Assembly: GCA_020696885.1 (NCBI GenBank)
Contig: JAJFMS010000192.1
Location: 1-6,637 of the forward strand
Direction of reading: 5' to 3'
Length of the DNA: 6,637 bases
Source: Armatimonadota bacterium
Lineage (GTDB): Bacteria > Armatimonadota > SYMT01
Shown here: positions 1 through 5,198 of the stretch, in pieces
Position numbering within the stretch: position 1 is the stretch's first letter
How the letters are laid out: every line of letters begins with the position of its first letter
Position numbers and translations under genes: made by a program
Notes under the pieces: model-generated
Told to the model about the DNA's origin: nothing
Seen by the model: only the letters and a program-made list of their open reading frames with translations
The model's database searches: none

Positions 1-1221
1 GTCCGGGCCGCCGTGTCCCGTGGTGTAGTCGTGGTACGCGGTGTGGCAGCCGCCGCACGCCTGGAACGCTGCAGCACCCACCTTGAGCTGTTCGGCATCC
101 AACGGAGTGCGGTCTCCGCCTGTAAAGTGGCCATACAGGCTATCCTCCGGGGTTGCGTTCGGATGCAGCGTGGCATAGGCCTTTGCGGTCAGCCCGCCTA
201 CCCCGAGCAGCGCGATCACCAGCAGCGCCATCATCATCGGGCGCTTGGAGGGGCGTCGGTCCGGGCTGCGGTCGATCCAGGGGGCCAACGCCAGGAAGGT
301 CATCGCGATCCCGGGAATCACCACGGCCGGAATCCAGGAGAAACGAGCCAGCGGCTTGAAGCCACCCCAATCCTTAACGAGCTGGAAAAGGAAGAGCAGA
401 TGCCACTCCGCCCGGGCGTGGTAGCTGGGGTCGCTCGGGTTCGCCTTGAAGTCCAGCTCCGCGGGGCGTGCCGCCGCCAGGGCGAAGATGGCGATAAAGG
501 TGAGCACCACCGCCCAGAGCGCCTTCTGCATCTGGCGCTGGACCACTCCGGAAGCCGGCCGCGGCTCCGCGCCCACCATGGTGGTGGGGATGGTGGGGCC
601 CTTCCGCCGGGCCCAGAGGACGTGCGCGTAGCCCAGCCCGAAGAGAATTGCCGGCAGCAGCAGGATGTGGATGGCGTAGAACCGTGTGAGCGTGAGCGCG
701 CCGATGTCCGGGCCGCCGCGCAGCATGATCGCCGCGGTAGGGCCGATCACCGGCACGCCTTCCGCGTACATTGTCCGGACCACCGTGCCGTGGTAGGCGT
801 CCTGGTCCCACGGCAGCAACTCCCCGGTGACGCCGAACACGATGACCAGGTTGATCAGGACCAGGCCGGAGAGCCAGACCGCTTCCCGCGGCGCCTTGTA
901 GGCGCCCTGGACGTACGTGCGCGTGAGGTGGAGGCCCAGCACCACGATGAGGGCGGCGGCGCCGTAGTGATGCAGGCCTCGCACGAGGCCGCCCATCGGC
1001 AGCACCTTGTCGATGTAGCGGACCGACTCGTAGGCGGCATCCGGGTGCGGGGAGTAGTACAACGAGAGGGCGAAGCCGGTGACTGCTTCCACCAACAGCA
1101 GCGCCACCGCCACGATCCCGAGCGTGTGCAGCCAGCCGACCCCCTTGGGAAGCCCCCCGCTTGCGGCGGTCGGTGCGACCGAAGTCCGGTCGCGCAGCCA
1201 TTCCTGGATTCTGGCCAGCAC
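1..1221 (-). CDS. Cytochrome b (b6/subunit IV fused) with C-terminal heme-c domain, partial at 3' end
   Basis: Membrane subunit of a quinol:cytochrome c (bc-type) oxidoreductase; 407 codons are visible and the frame stays open to the window edge. The start is a GTG at 1221-1219, 3 bp after the Rieske stop, with a GAGAG Shine-Dalgarno-like run about 7 nt upstream; no ATG lies nearer than residue 76. The four heme-b ligands fit H84/H98 and H185/H200. The 14- and 15-residue spacings match the cytochrome b6 type, since mitochondrial-type cytochrome b has 14 in both. A GVTGELLPWDQ stretch (130-140) follows helix C. Residues about 1-210 form the b6-like four-helix part and about 234-345 a three-helix subunit-IV-like part. 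The Qo-site PEWY loop reads AEWH (271-274). After helix G comes a soluble segment with C389-G-G-C392-H393, a covalent heme-c motif. The family and fusion are seen directly. The full length and any further hemes are outside the window. Confidence 0.93.
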   Translation of the reverse strand, partial: MLARIQEWLRDRTSVAPTAASGGLPKGVGWLHTLGIVAVALLLVEAVTGFALSLYYSPHPDAAYESVRYIDKVLPMGGLVRGLHHYGAAALIVVLGLHLTRTYVQGAYKAPREAVWLSGLVLINLVIVFGVTGELLPWDQDAYHGTVVRTMYAEGVPVIGPTAAIMLRGGPDIGALTLTRFYAIHILLLPAILFGLGYAHVLWARRKGPTIPTTMVGAEPRPASGVVQRQMQKALWAVVLTFIAIFALAAARPAELDFKANPSDPSYHARAEWHLLFLFQLVKDWGGFKPLARFSWIPAVVIPGIAMTFLALAPWIDRSPDRRPSKRPMMMALLVIALLGVGGLTAKAYATLHPNATPEDSLYGHFTGGDRTPLDAEQLKVGAAAFQACGGCHTAYHDYTTGHGGPD

Positions 1222-1224
1222 GAG

Positions 1225-1722
1225 TTAGCTCTCTTTCACCTGAAGCTCACCATTCTGCACCCGCGACACCAGGCGAGGCAGCGGCGCCGGAGGAGGCCCA
1301 TCCTTAACCGTGCCGTCCGCGTTGAACACGCCGCCGTGGCACGGGCAGAAGAACACCTTCTCTTCCGGCTTCCAGTTGACGGCGCAGCCGGTGTGCGTGC
1401 AGACGGTGGAGAATACCACGAACTCCCCGCCTTCTTTGCCCACCACCACCCGCTTCGTACGGGTGGCGTTGTACCAGCCGTCCTGATGCTCGTAGCTGTA
1501 TACCACTTCCCGCCGGTCTTCCCCAAACTGGTCGGTCGCCCCCAGGGAAACCCACTGCTCCCCAGACGCGCCGCGCTCCAGGGGCGCGCCGAGGAGGCGG
1601 AGGATCGGTACCCCAGCCAGGGCTCCGACCACACCCGCGCAGACGGCGGTCACCACCAGAAAGTCTCGCCTTGAGCTGTCCCTGGTGTCCTCCGGCTCTT
1701 GTGGATCGACAGACTCCTCCAT
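1225..1722 (-). CDS. Rieske [2Fe-2S] iron-sulfur protein of the bc complex
   Basis: Electron-transfer subunit that takes an electron from quinol at the Qo site of the neighbouring cytochrome b; 165 aa from the chosen start. The N-terminus carries a twin-arginine signal (S16-S-R-R-D-F-L-V-V24) running into one hydrophobic helix (about 21-45), which would act as an uncleaved anchor in the cytoplasmic membrane. The cluster motifs are C108-T-H110-T-G-C113 and C126-P-C128-H129. In this family C108, H110, C126 and H129 bind the cluster and C113/C128 form the disulfide. The Pro-rich GPPPAP (142-147) matches the loop that caps the cluster. The start at 1722 is preferred because it has ACGGAG 6 nt upstream and puts the Tat motif at residue 16. 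The longer in-frame start at 1812 has no visible ribosome binding site and a low-complexity extension. First gene of the operon, followed after 3 bp by cytochrome b. Confidence 0.96.
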   Translation of the reverse strand: MEESVDPQEPEDTRDSSRRDFLVVTAVCAGVVGALAGVPILRLLGAPLERGASGEQWVSLGATDQFGEDRREVVYSYEHQDGWYNATRTKRVVVGKEGGEFVVFSTVCTHTGCAVNWKPEEKVFFCPCHGGVFNADGTVKDGPPPAPLPRLVSRVQNGELQVKES

Positions 1723-1728
1723 CACAGG

Positions 1729-1734
1729 CTCCGT
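1729..1734 (-). promoter_or_regulatory. Ribosome binding site deciding the Rieske start
   Basis: On the minus strand ACGGAG stands 6 nt before the ATG at 1722-1720. It supports this ATG over the upstream in-frame ATGs at 1812 and 1800. Just upstream a perfect 6-bp hairpin (CCGCAC / GTGCGG, 1742-1757, 4-nt loop) would lie in the leader. Confidence 0.7.
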
Positions 1735-2161
1735 TTCAGACCCGCACGCTCGTGCGGCACAGCAGCCGAATTGTAGCCCAACGCCACCCCGGCGGCCCAT
1801 CCGGCCGCTCATTCGGCGATCGATCCGGCATCCGCTCCGGTCAGTGCGCCACTATCGGTTTTCCTATCACTCCACGCACCAATTATTTTGTACCCCGCGA
1901 TACAGACCCACCTAACCTGGGTTACGCCGCCCCGCGCGAGCTGCCGACAATAGTAGACGGTCTGGATCAGGGTGGAAGTTGCACCCCTGCCACCGGGTCT
2001 AAAATCGCCTTCAAGCGTGCCTGCTCTGGGACCAAATTAGGTCTAAGGTCCCGCGTCTGGGAGCACGCAAAAGGCGTAATCCTATATAGCAACGGAGCCG
2101 CGCTCCCCTTCAGACCAGGCAATCCTGGTGGAGCGCGGCCCAAAAAGGGCAACCGAAACCA
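1735..2161. other. Divergent intergenic region between Rieske and methyltransferase genes
   Basis: About 430 bp separates two divergently oriented genes, so it must hold both promoters. The open frames here lack family features and are treated as chance. On the minus strand an AT-rich patch near 1879-1895 (TACAAAATAATT) is the likeliest -10 area for the Rieske operon, but I see no convincing -35. On the plus strand TATATA at 2083-2088 could be a -10 for the methyltransferase, again without a clear -35. A perfect 6-bp inverted repeat GGGACC/GGTCCC (2028-2033 and 2047-2052, 13-nt spacer) lies just upstream of that box and could be an operator or a hairpin. A larger hairpin follows at 2097-2139. 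Confidence 0.5.
2097..2139 (+). promoter_or_regulatory. Stable two-part hairpin in the methyltransferase leader
   Basis: A perfect 10-bp stem (GCCGCGCTCC 2097-2106 with GGAGCGCGGC 2130-2139) encloses a second perfect stem ACCAGG/CCTGGT (2114-2119 with 2124-2129) closed by the loop CAAT. A 7-nt bulge lies on the 5' side only. It ends 22 nt before the ATG. If transcription starts after the TATATA box at 2083, this hairpin is at the very 5' end of the mRNA. An overlapping weaker stem GCCC-AAAAA-GGGC (2138-2150) could compete with its outer base pairs. No U-tract follows, so it is not a terminator. It does not match a riboswitch class I recognise. Confidence 0.5.
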
Positions 2162-3043
2162 ATGCAGGCACTCACCCTAGCGCGCCAGCGCCTCCGCGCC
2201 CGGATCCAGCACCCCTCCACGCCGGAACCGGTCCGACTTGCTCACGGCCTCCTGGAGAGTGGGCAGAGCCGGTACCTCCCGATCCTCTCCAGCCCCCTGG
2301 CCCAGGAGATCCTGGCGCGAGGCTACGAAGCCCGCACCCTGGAGAAGATCTACGCGAACCGCGTCACCGATCAGAGCCTCGTGGGCCAGATCGCGGACCG
2401 CATGATCCTGGACCTCCCCCTCCACAGCGCCCTCCGCGAGCGATTCGAGGCCACCGTCGGCGAGATCTGCGCCGCCGCCGTGATGGCCCAGCGAGCAGGA
2501 GCGCCTGAGTTCCGGCTCCTCTGCGCCCCCTGCGGCGTGGGCAGCGAGCTGCTAGGGGCGGCGGTGCGGTTGCGCCGCGAGCGGCCCGAAACGTTTGCCA
2601 CACTCCGCTGCTGGGGCGTAGACCCGGATGCGGACGGTCACTTCCTGCCGGAAGCTCGCCGCCGCGCCGCGGCCGCGGACGTGAATGCCGAGTTCCTGCG
2701 CGAAGACCTGCGCCGGTTCCGCAGCGTCGACGCCGTGGTGGACCAACAGGGTCCGTTCCACCTGATCAACTGCGTGGGAGCCTCTCAGACCCGCAGCGTC
2801 GAGGAGTTGGGCGTCCTCGTCGAAAGGTATTCACGAGCGCTTGCTCCCGGCGGCACGCTGCTCATCGACCGCTGGCAGCCGGCCAGCCGGTCCGTGCTGA
2901 CGGCGGACCTCGGGCTGCAGATGCCTTACCACAACGTGCGGGCATTCCAGGCGATGCTCGCCACCCACGGCCTGACCATTGAGCGAGAGCACCCCACCGG
3001 CGAAGGCGGCAACGTCCTCCTCGTGGCAGGGAAGTCTGGCTAG
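2162..3043 (+). CDS. Class I SAM-dependent methyltransferase, substrate unknown
   Basis: Soluble, cytoplasmic, 293 aa. Residues 1-115 form a helical N-terminal region. Then come the Rossmann methyltransferase elements: motif I FRLLCAPCGVGSE (117-129) for the SAM methionine/ribose, an acidic residue D154 at the end of strand 2 (WGVDPDADG), a third-strand region AEFLREDLRRF (176-186), motif IV GPFHLINCVG (197-206), and ALAPGGTLLIDRW (226-238). The glycine motif is a variant (APCGVGSE rather than the usual DxGxGxG). The layout, a helical domain before the methyltransferase fold, loosely recalls the PhcB-type 3-hydroxypalmitate methyl ester enzymes, but identity is unproven and I make no substrate call. 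Start: the ATG at 2162 has only a weak, distant AAGGG (12 nt) as ribosome binding site. Monocistronic, with its own terminator 25 nt after the stop, and divergent from the respiratory operon. Confidence 0.78.
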   Translation: MQALTLARQRLRARIQHPSTPEPVRLAHGLLESGQSRYLPILSSPLAQEILARGYEARTLEKIYANRVTDQSLVGQIADRMILDLPLHSALRERFEATVGEICAAAVMAQRAGAPEFRLLCAPCGVGSELLGAAVRLRRERPETFATLRCWGVDPDADGHFLPEARRRAAAADVNAEFLREDLRRFRSVDAVVDQQGPFHLINCVGASQTRSVEELGVLVERYSRALAPGGTLLIDRWQPASRSVLTADLGLQMPYHNVRAFQAMLATHGLTIEREHPTGEGGNVLLVAGKSG

Positions 3044-3067
3044 CATCGCCGGTCCCCGGAATCCTCA

Positions 3068-3100
3068 GGCCGGTCCCGCGGGTGCGGGACCGGCCATTTT
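3068..3100 (+). terminator. Intrinsic terminator of the methyltransferase gene
   Basis: A perfect 12-bp GC-rich stem (3068-3079 with 3084-3095) with a 4-nt GGGT loop is followed by ATTTT. It lies 25 nt after the stop codon and isolates the region downstream from methyltransferase transcription. The U-tract is short, so some readthrough is possible. Confidence 0.83.
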
Positions 3101-3182
3101 GCGTGACCGGGGCAGCGCACTCCGTTCTCGATGACGGCGACTACGAGCGTGAAATGCCTCGGTCTACGGTTAGAGGCCGTAA

Positions 3183-3203
3183 CCTAGCGCCTCGTGCGCG
3201 TGG
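3183..3203 (+). repeat. Left arm of 21-bp inverted repeat
   Basis: Pairs with 3627-3647 at 20 of 21 positions; the mismatch is T3192 against T3638. The arms are 423 nt apart. Read here as the closing stem of the putative RNA. A mobile-element end is the alternative, but no target duplication flanks it. Confidence 0.75.
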
Positions 3204-3324
3204 AGAGCTGGACCGGCCGCTGGCAGCAGTAACGGGTTTCGTTAGTTGAATACGACTGGGGAATGTCGGTAGCGACGCAGTGGAGAGAACGTGCGACCCG
3301 ACGCGTGGTTCTGCGTAGGGGCAC

Positions 3325-3342
3325 ACGCTGTGGACGCTGTGG
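3325..3342 (+). repeat. Tandem duplication of a 9-bp unit
   Basis: ACGCTGTGG occurs twice head to tail inside the putative RNA, in the strand joining helices H4 and H5. No function is visible. Confidence 0.8.
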
Positions 3343-3626
3343 TTGCCCTCGCCAGGCTTCCTCCCGGCGTTGGCAGAGCCGTAACCACCGCTCGGGGGCG
3401 GTACGGCTTTGCGCCCCCCCCCGCACCGTCTGCGTTTGCAGGGCAACCCCGGCGAGTCCCTACCAGACAATGGCCGTGAGCCCACCTTTATTTCGCGGCC
3501 CCGCTGCGCTACGGCTTAACTTCCCGTGCGAACCGGTAGTACCACAATCGCCCTCGGCTCGGAACCTCTACCATAGGCACCGAAGGCCAGGAGAAGCGCC
3601 ACCTACCACGGGTGCGGCCGAACCTC

Positions 3627-3647
3627 CCACGCGCACGTGGCGCTAGG
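3627..3647 (-). repeat. Right arm of 21-bp inverted repeat
   Basis: Reverse complement of 3183-3203 with one mismatch. Beyond it the right flank carries GGTTAC (3653-3658), which matches GTAACC (3179-3184) on the left after a 7-nt insertion, so the complementarity continues outward. Confidence 0.75.
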
Positions 3648-3689
3648 CTACGGGTTACCTTCCACCCAAACAGCCCACTACCAGCCAGG

Positions 3690-3725
3690 CAAAAAAAACG
3701 CCCCGGCCGTAGGGCCGAGGGGCGT
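3690..3725 (-). terminator. Intrinsic terminator on the minus strand without an upstream gene
   Basis: Read on the minus strand, ACGCCCC (3725-3719) pairs with GGGGCGT (3704-3698). Inside it GGCC (3716-3713) pairs with GGCC (3708-3705) around a 4-nt loop, with a 2-nt bulge at 3717-3718. The stem runs directly into eight T (3698-3691). This is a textbook strong terminator. The plus strand has no T-run after the hairpin, so it acts in one direction. Nothing upstream on the minus strand looks like a protein gene. Confidence 0.82.
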
Positions 3726-3897
3726 GTAGTAGAGCAAGTTCTTGCCGAATATCCCCGCTGGCGGCGATTGAGAAACTCCAACGATAGTCCACAGAGAACG
3801 CCAAAGGAATGGCCGACTATCTCTGCCTTCGCCTCGCGGCCGAACTCCCGCACGCTGCGGCCTGGGTTGATCACATGCGGGTGAACCTCGACTCGAA
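3691..3897 (-). ncRNA. Putative terminated small RNA, divergent from the efflux operon
   Basis: The interval between a weak minus-strand promoter (TTGTAG 3932-3927, 17 bp, GACAAT 3909-3904) and the T8 terminator would give an RNA of about 200 nt. It contains a hairpin GATAGTC/GACTATC (3783-3789 with 3815-3821), whose interior holds a second stem GCCA/TGGC (3800-3803 with 3810-3813) around a 6-nt loop. It also contains a compact GCAAG-TT-CTTGC inverted repeat (3734-3745). An open frame does start inside (ATG at 3874) but runs straight through the terminator and has no ribosome binding site. An unannotated small protein cannot be fully excluded. Existence is inferred mainly from the terminator. 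Confidence 0.42.
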
Positions 3898-3903
3898 CCA
3901 GTA

Positions 3904-3932
3904 ATTGTCAGATCGACCTTGCCGCGCTACAA
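3904..3932 (-). promoter_or_regulatory. Weak minus-strand promoter mirroring the efflux promoter
   Basis: TTGTAG (3932-3927), a 17-bp spacer, then GACAAT (3909-3904), about 3/6 and 4/6 matches to sigma-70 boxes. It exists because the region is itself an inverted repeat: AATTGT (3903-3908) is the reverse complement of ACAATT (3929-3934). It would start RNA near 3897. Confidence 0.35.
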
Positions 3933-3933
3933 T
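3905..3933 (+). promoter_or_regulatory. Sigma-70-type promoter of the MFS-tetR operon
   Basis: TTGTCA (3905-3910), exactly 17 bp, then TACAAT (3928-3933); 5/6 matches to TTGACA by strong positions except one, and 5/6 to TATAAT. The expected start of transcription is about 3940, one or two bases before the MFS start codon. Confidence 0.68.
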
Positions 3934-3963
3934 TGAAACAGATGTTTAAAACGGCTGTTTCAA
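3933..3963. promoter_or_regulatory. Candidate TetR operator, 9-bp perfect inverted repeat
   Basis: TTGAAACAG (3933-3941) and CTGTTTCAA (3955-3963) are perfect reverse complements with a 13-bp spacer. The element begins on the last base of the -10 box and covers the expected transcription start and the ATG at 3942. A smaller repeat AAACA-GA-TGTTT (3936-3947) sits inside. Occupancy would block transcription of the efflux gene and its co-transcribed TetR-family gene. The assignment to this TetR is an inference from position. Confidence 0.5.
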
Positions 3964-5198
3964 CCGCGAACCGATCGACCCCAGCGGCTTCCGGCGAGAC
4001 GCGTGGCCTCTCCGGAACCGCGTTCACGCTGCTCCTGGCAGCGCTTACCGCCCTCACGGCCCTCTCCATCGACATGAGCCTCCCGGCCATGCCGCTGCTC
4101 GAGCGGACCTTCGGGGTGGGCGTTTCGGCGGTCCAGCTCAGCCTGAGCCTGTTCCTCATCGGCTTTGCGGGAGGGCAGCTCGTGTGGGGGCCGCTGTCGG
4201 ATCGAATCGGCCGGCGGCCGGTATTGCTTGGCGGACTGGCGGTGTTTACGCTGGCCGGCCTTGCGTGCGCGGCCAGCACCTCCCTCCCAGCTCTGCGAGG
4301 GCTGCAGGGAATCGGCGCCAGCGCCGGCCCGGTGATGGCGCGGGCGATGGTCCGGGACCGCTTCGACACCCGCCAGGGCGCCGGTGTGCTCTCCCAGATC
4401 ACCCAGGTGATGATCGTGGCGCCGCTCATCGCGCCCACGCTGGGTGGCTACCTCCTGGTGTTTTCCGGCTGGCCCTCCATCTTCGTGGTGCTGGGCAGCC
4501 TGGGTGCGCTCCTCCTGGCGGTGAGCTGGCGCGTACTGCCGGAGACCCTGGTAGAACGCCACGCTCACGCCGGAGGGGCCGGTTATCTCCGCGAGGGGTT
4601 CCGCGCGGTGCTCACCCATCCGGACAGCCTTCGCGCCACCCTCACGGTCTGCTTCTCGTATGCGGGGATGTTCGCCTATATCAGCGGCTCGCCGTTCATC
4701 CTGATCGAGCTGTTCCACGTGCCGAAGCAGCACTTCGGCCTCTTCTTCGCCCTGACCGCCGCCGCCCTGATGGCCGGCGCCACCACGAACCGAATCCTGC
4801 TCCCCAGGCGCTCACCCACCGTGCTCCTCACGCTCGGGCTGCGCCTGATCCTGGCGGCAGGGGTCCTGCTGGCGCTGCTCACCACGGCCCGCGTAGGCGG
4901 CTTGGCCGGGGTGATCGCGCCGATGATGGTCTACCTGTTCGGGCTCGGTCTCGTCCAGCCGAACGCTACTGCCGCCGCAATGGCGCCGCATGCCCGCCTG
5001 GCGGGGATCTCATCTTCGGTTATCGGCGGGCTGCAAACCGCGGCCGGCGCGCTGGCCGGTTACTGCGTGGGCGCGTTCTACAACCACACACCGGCCTCCC
5101 TGGCGGTGACGGTCGCCGGTTCCGCCGTCCTGGCGTTCCTGTGCCTGGAACGGGGCAGGACCACGAGCGCGGATGAGGCCACGGGAGCAACCGGATGA
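3942..5198 (+). CDS. Bcr/CflA-type MFS drug efflux transporter
   Basis: Inner-membrane, proton-driven exporter of the 12-helix drug:H+ antiporter group; 418 aa, the usual family length. A cytoplasmic N-tail (1-24) precedes helix 1, which ends in S42-I-D-M-S-L-P-A-M-P51, the family's acidic D44 followed by LPxMP. MFS motif A is GPLSDRIGRRPVLL (83-96). R119 in LRGLQGIGASAGPVMARAMVRD-like helix 4 is the conserved intramembrane arginine, and APTLGGYLL (164-172) is the family's helix-5 glycine region. An in-frame TTG at 3933 would overlap the -10 box, so the ATG at 3942 is chosen. With transcription expected near 3940, the mRNA would be leaderless or nearly so, and no Shine-Dalgarno sequence is present. 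The stop overlaps the next gene's start (ATGA, 5195-5198). The substrate is unknown. Confidence 0.94.
   Translation: MFKTAVSTANRSTPAASGETRGLSGTAFTLLLAALTALTALSIDMSLPAMPLLERTFGVGVSAVQLSLSLFLIGFAGGQLVWGPLSDRIGRRPVLLGGLAVFTLAGLACAASTSLPALRGLQGIGASAGPVMARAMVRDRFDTRQGAGVLSQITQVMIVAPLIAPTLGGYLLVFSGWPSIFVVLGSLGALLLAVSWRVLPETLVERHAHAGGAGYLREGFRAVLTHPDSLRATLTVCFSYAGMFAYISGSPFILIELFHVPKQHFGLFFALTAAALMAGATTNRILLPRRSPTVLLTLGLRLILAAGVLLALLTTARVGGLAGVIAPMMVYLFGLGLVQPNATAAAMAPHARLAGISSSVIGGLQTAAGALAGYCVGAFYNHTPASLAVTVAGSAVLAFLCLERGRTTSADEATGATG

Larger units (their letters stand above)
3179..3658 (+). ncRNA. Putative large structured RNA (about 480 nt), unknown family
   Basis: A series of helices nests like the arms of a folded RNA. 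H1: 3183-3203 with 3627-3647, 20 of 21 pairs (one T-T mismatch), extendable outward through GTAA/TTAC (3179-3182 with 3655-3658) across a 3' bulge. H2: 3214-3220 with 3614-3620, 7 pairs. H3: 3269-3274 plus 3278-3283 with 3501-3512, 12 pairs and a 3-nt bulge. H4: 3310-3321 with 3457-3467, 11 pairs and a 1-nt bulge. H5: 3341-3349 with 3440-3448, 9 perfect pairs. H6: hairpin 3377-3408, 11 pairs with an AACC bulge. Local hairpins fit between them (3289-3306, 3472-3500, 3535-3572). H3, H4 and the 3289-3306 hairpin each contain a T-G pair that is a G-U wobble only if the plus strand is transcribed. No promoter or plus-strand terminator was recognised, and I found no RNase P, tmRNA, SRP or intron signature. 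Confidence 0.5.
3101..3900. other. 800-bp stretch without a credible protein gene
   Basis: Open frames on both strands here (for example about 3263-3646 plus, 3141-3485 minus, 3509-3874 minus) are Arg/Pro/Ser-rich, lack domain features, run across the long inverted repeats or the terminator, and have no ribosome binding site. I therefore read it as non-coding. Its contents are listed separately: nested complementary segments at 3179-3658, a tandem 9-bp duplication, a run of nine C, a minus-strand intrinsic terminator, and a short hairpin-rich segment ending at a divergent promoter. Confidence 0.6.

Noticed and set aside
374..1201. Minus-strand open frame of 275 codons
   Set aside because: Same strand as cytochrome b but out of frame; very Arg/Gly/Pro/His-rich. 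The true frame, starting at GTG 1221, holds all heme ligands.
13..1674. Long plus-strand open frame of 553 codons across the respiratory operon
   Set aside because: It is antisense to cytochrome b and Rieske, is Arg/His/Gln-rich without domains, and is a by-product of GC-rich codon use in the real genes.
1723..1812. 30-residue N-terminal extension of the Rieske protein from an ATG at 1812
   Set aside because: No ribosome binding site, low-complexity Gly/Arg/Cys sequence, and it would push the Tat motif to residue 46. The ATG at 1722 has a good site.
3377..3408. Group II intron domain V-like hairpin (AGCCGT...ACGGCT)
   Set aside because: The bulge is 4 nt rather than 2, no GAAA-type tetraloop is present, and no reverse transcriptase or other intron domains are visible.
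3496..3560. 5S-rRNA-like words on the minus strand (GGGAAGTTAAGCCGTAGCGC)
   Set aside because: The segment resembles the central part of 5S rRNA, but the flanking helix I, the loop E region and the spacing do not fit. The same bases are explained by helix H3 of the putative plus-strand RNA. A covariance-model search would settle it.
3263..3646. Plus-strand open frame of 127 codons
   Set aside because: Arg/Pro/Cys-rich, crosses the C9 tract and every paired segment of the putative RNA; no recognisable domain.
3183..3647. Miniature transposable element bounded by the 21-bp inverted repeat
   Set aside because: No target-site duplication flanks the arms, complementarity continues both outward and inward, and several further nested pairings lie inside. 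A folded RNA explains these better.
3509..3874. Minus-strand open frame of 121 codons
   Set aside because: It reads through the T8 terminator hairpin, has no ribosome binding site and no family features.
3882..3900. tRNA T-arm-like string on the minus strand (GGTTCGAGTC)
   Set aside because: The flanking 5-nt arms do not pair and no acceptor, D or anticodon stems can be built around it.
4184..5176. Plus-strand open frame of 330 codons in another frame of the MFS gene
   Set aside because: Out-of-frame shadow of the transporter, dominated by Gly/Arg/Pro/Ala.
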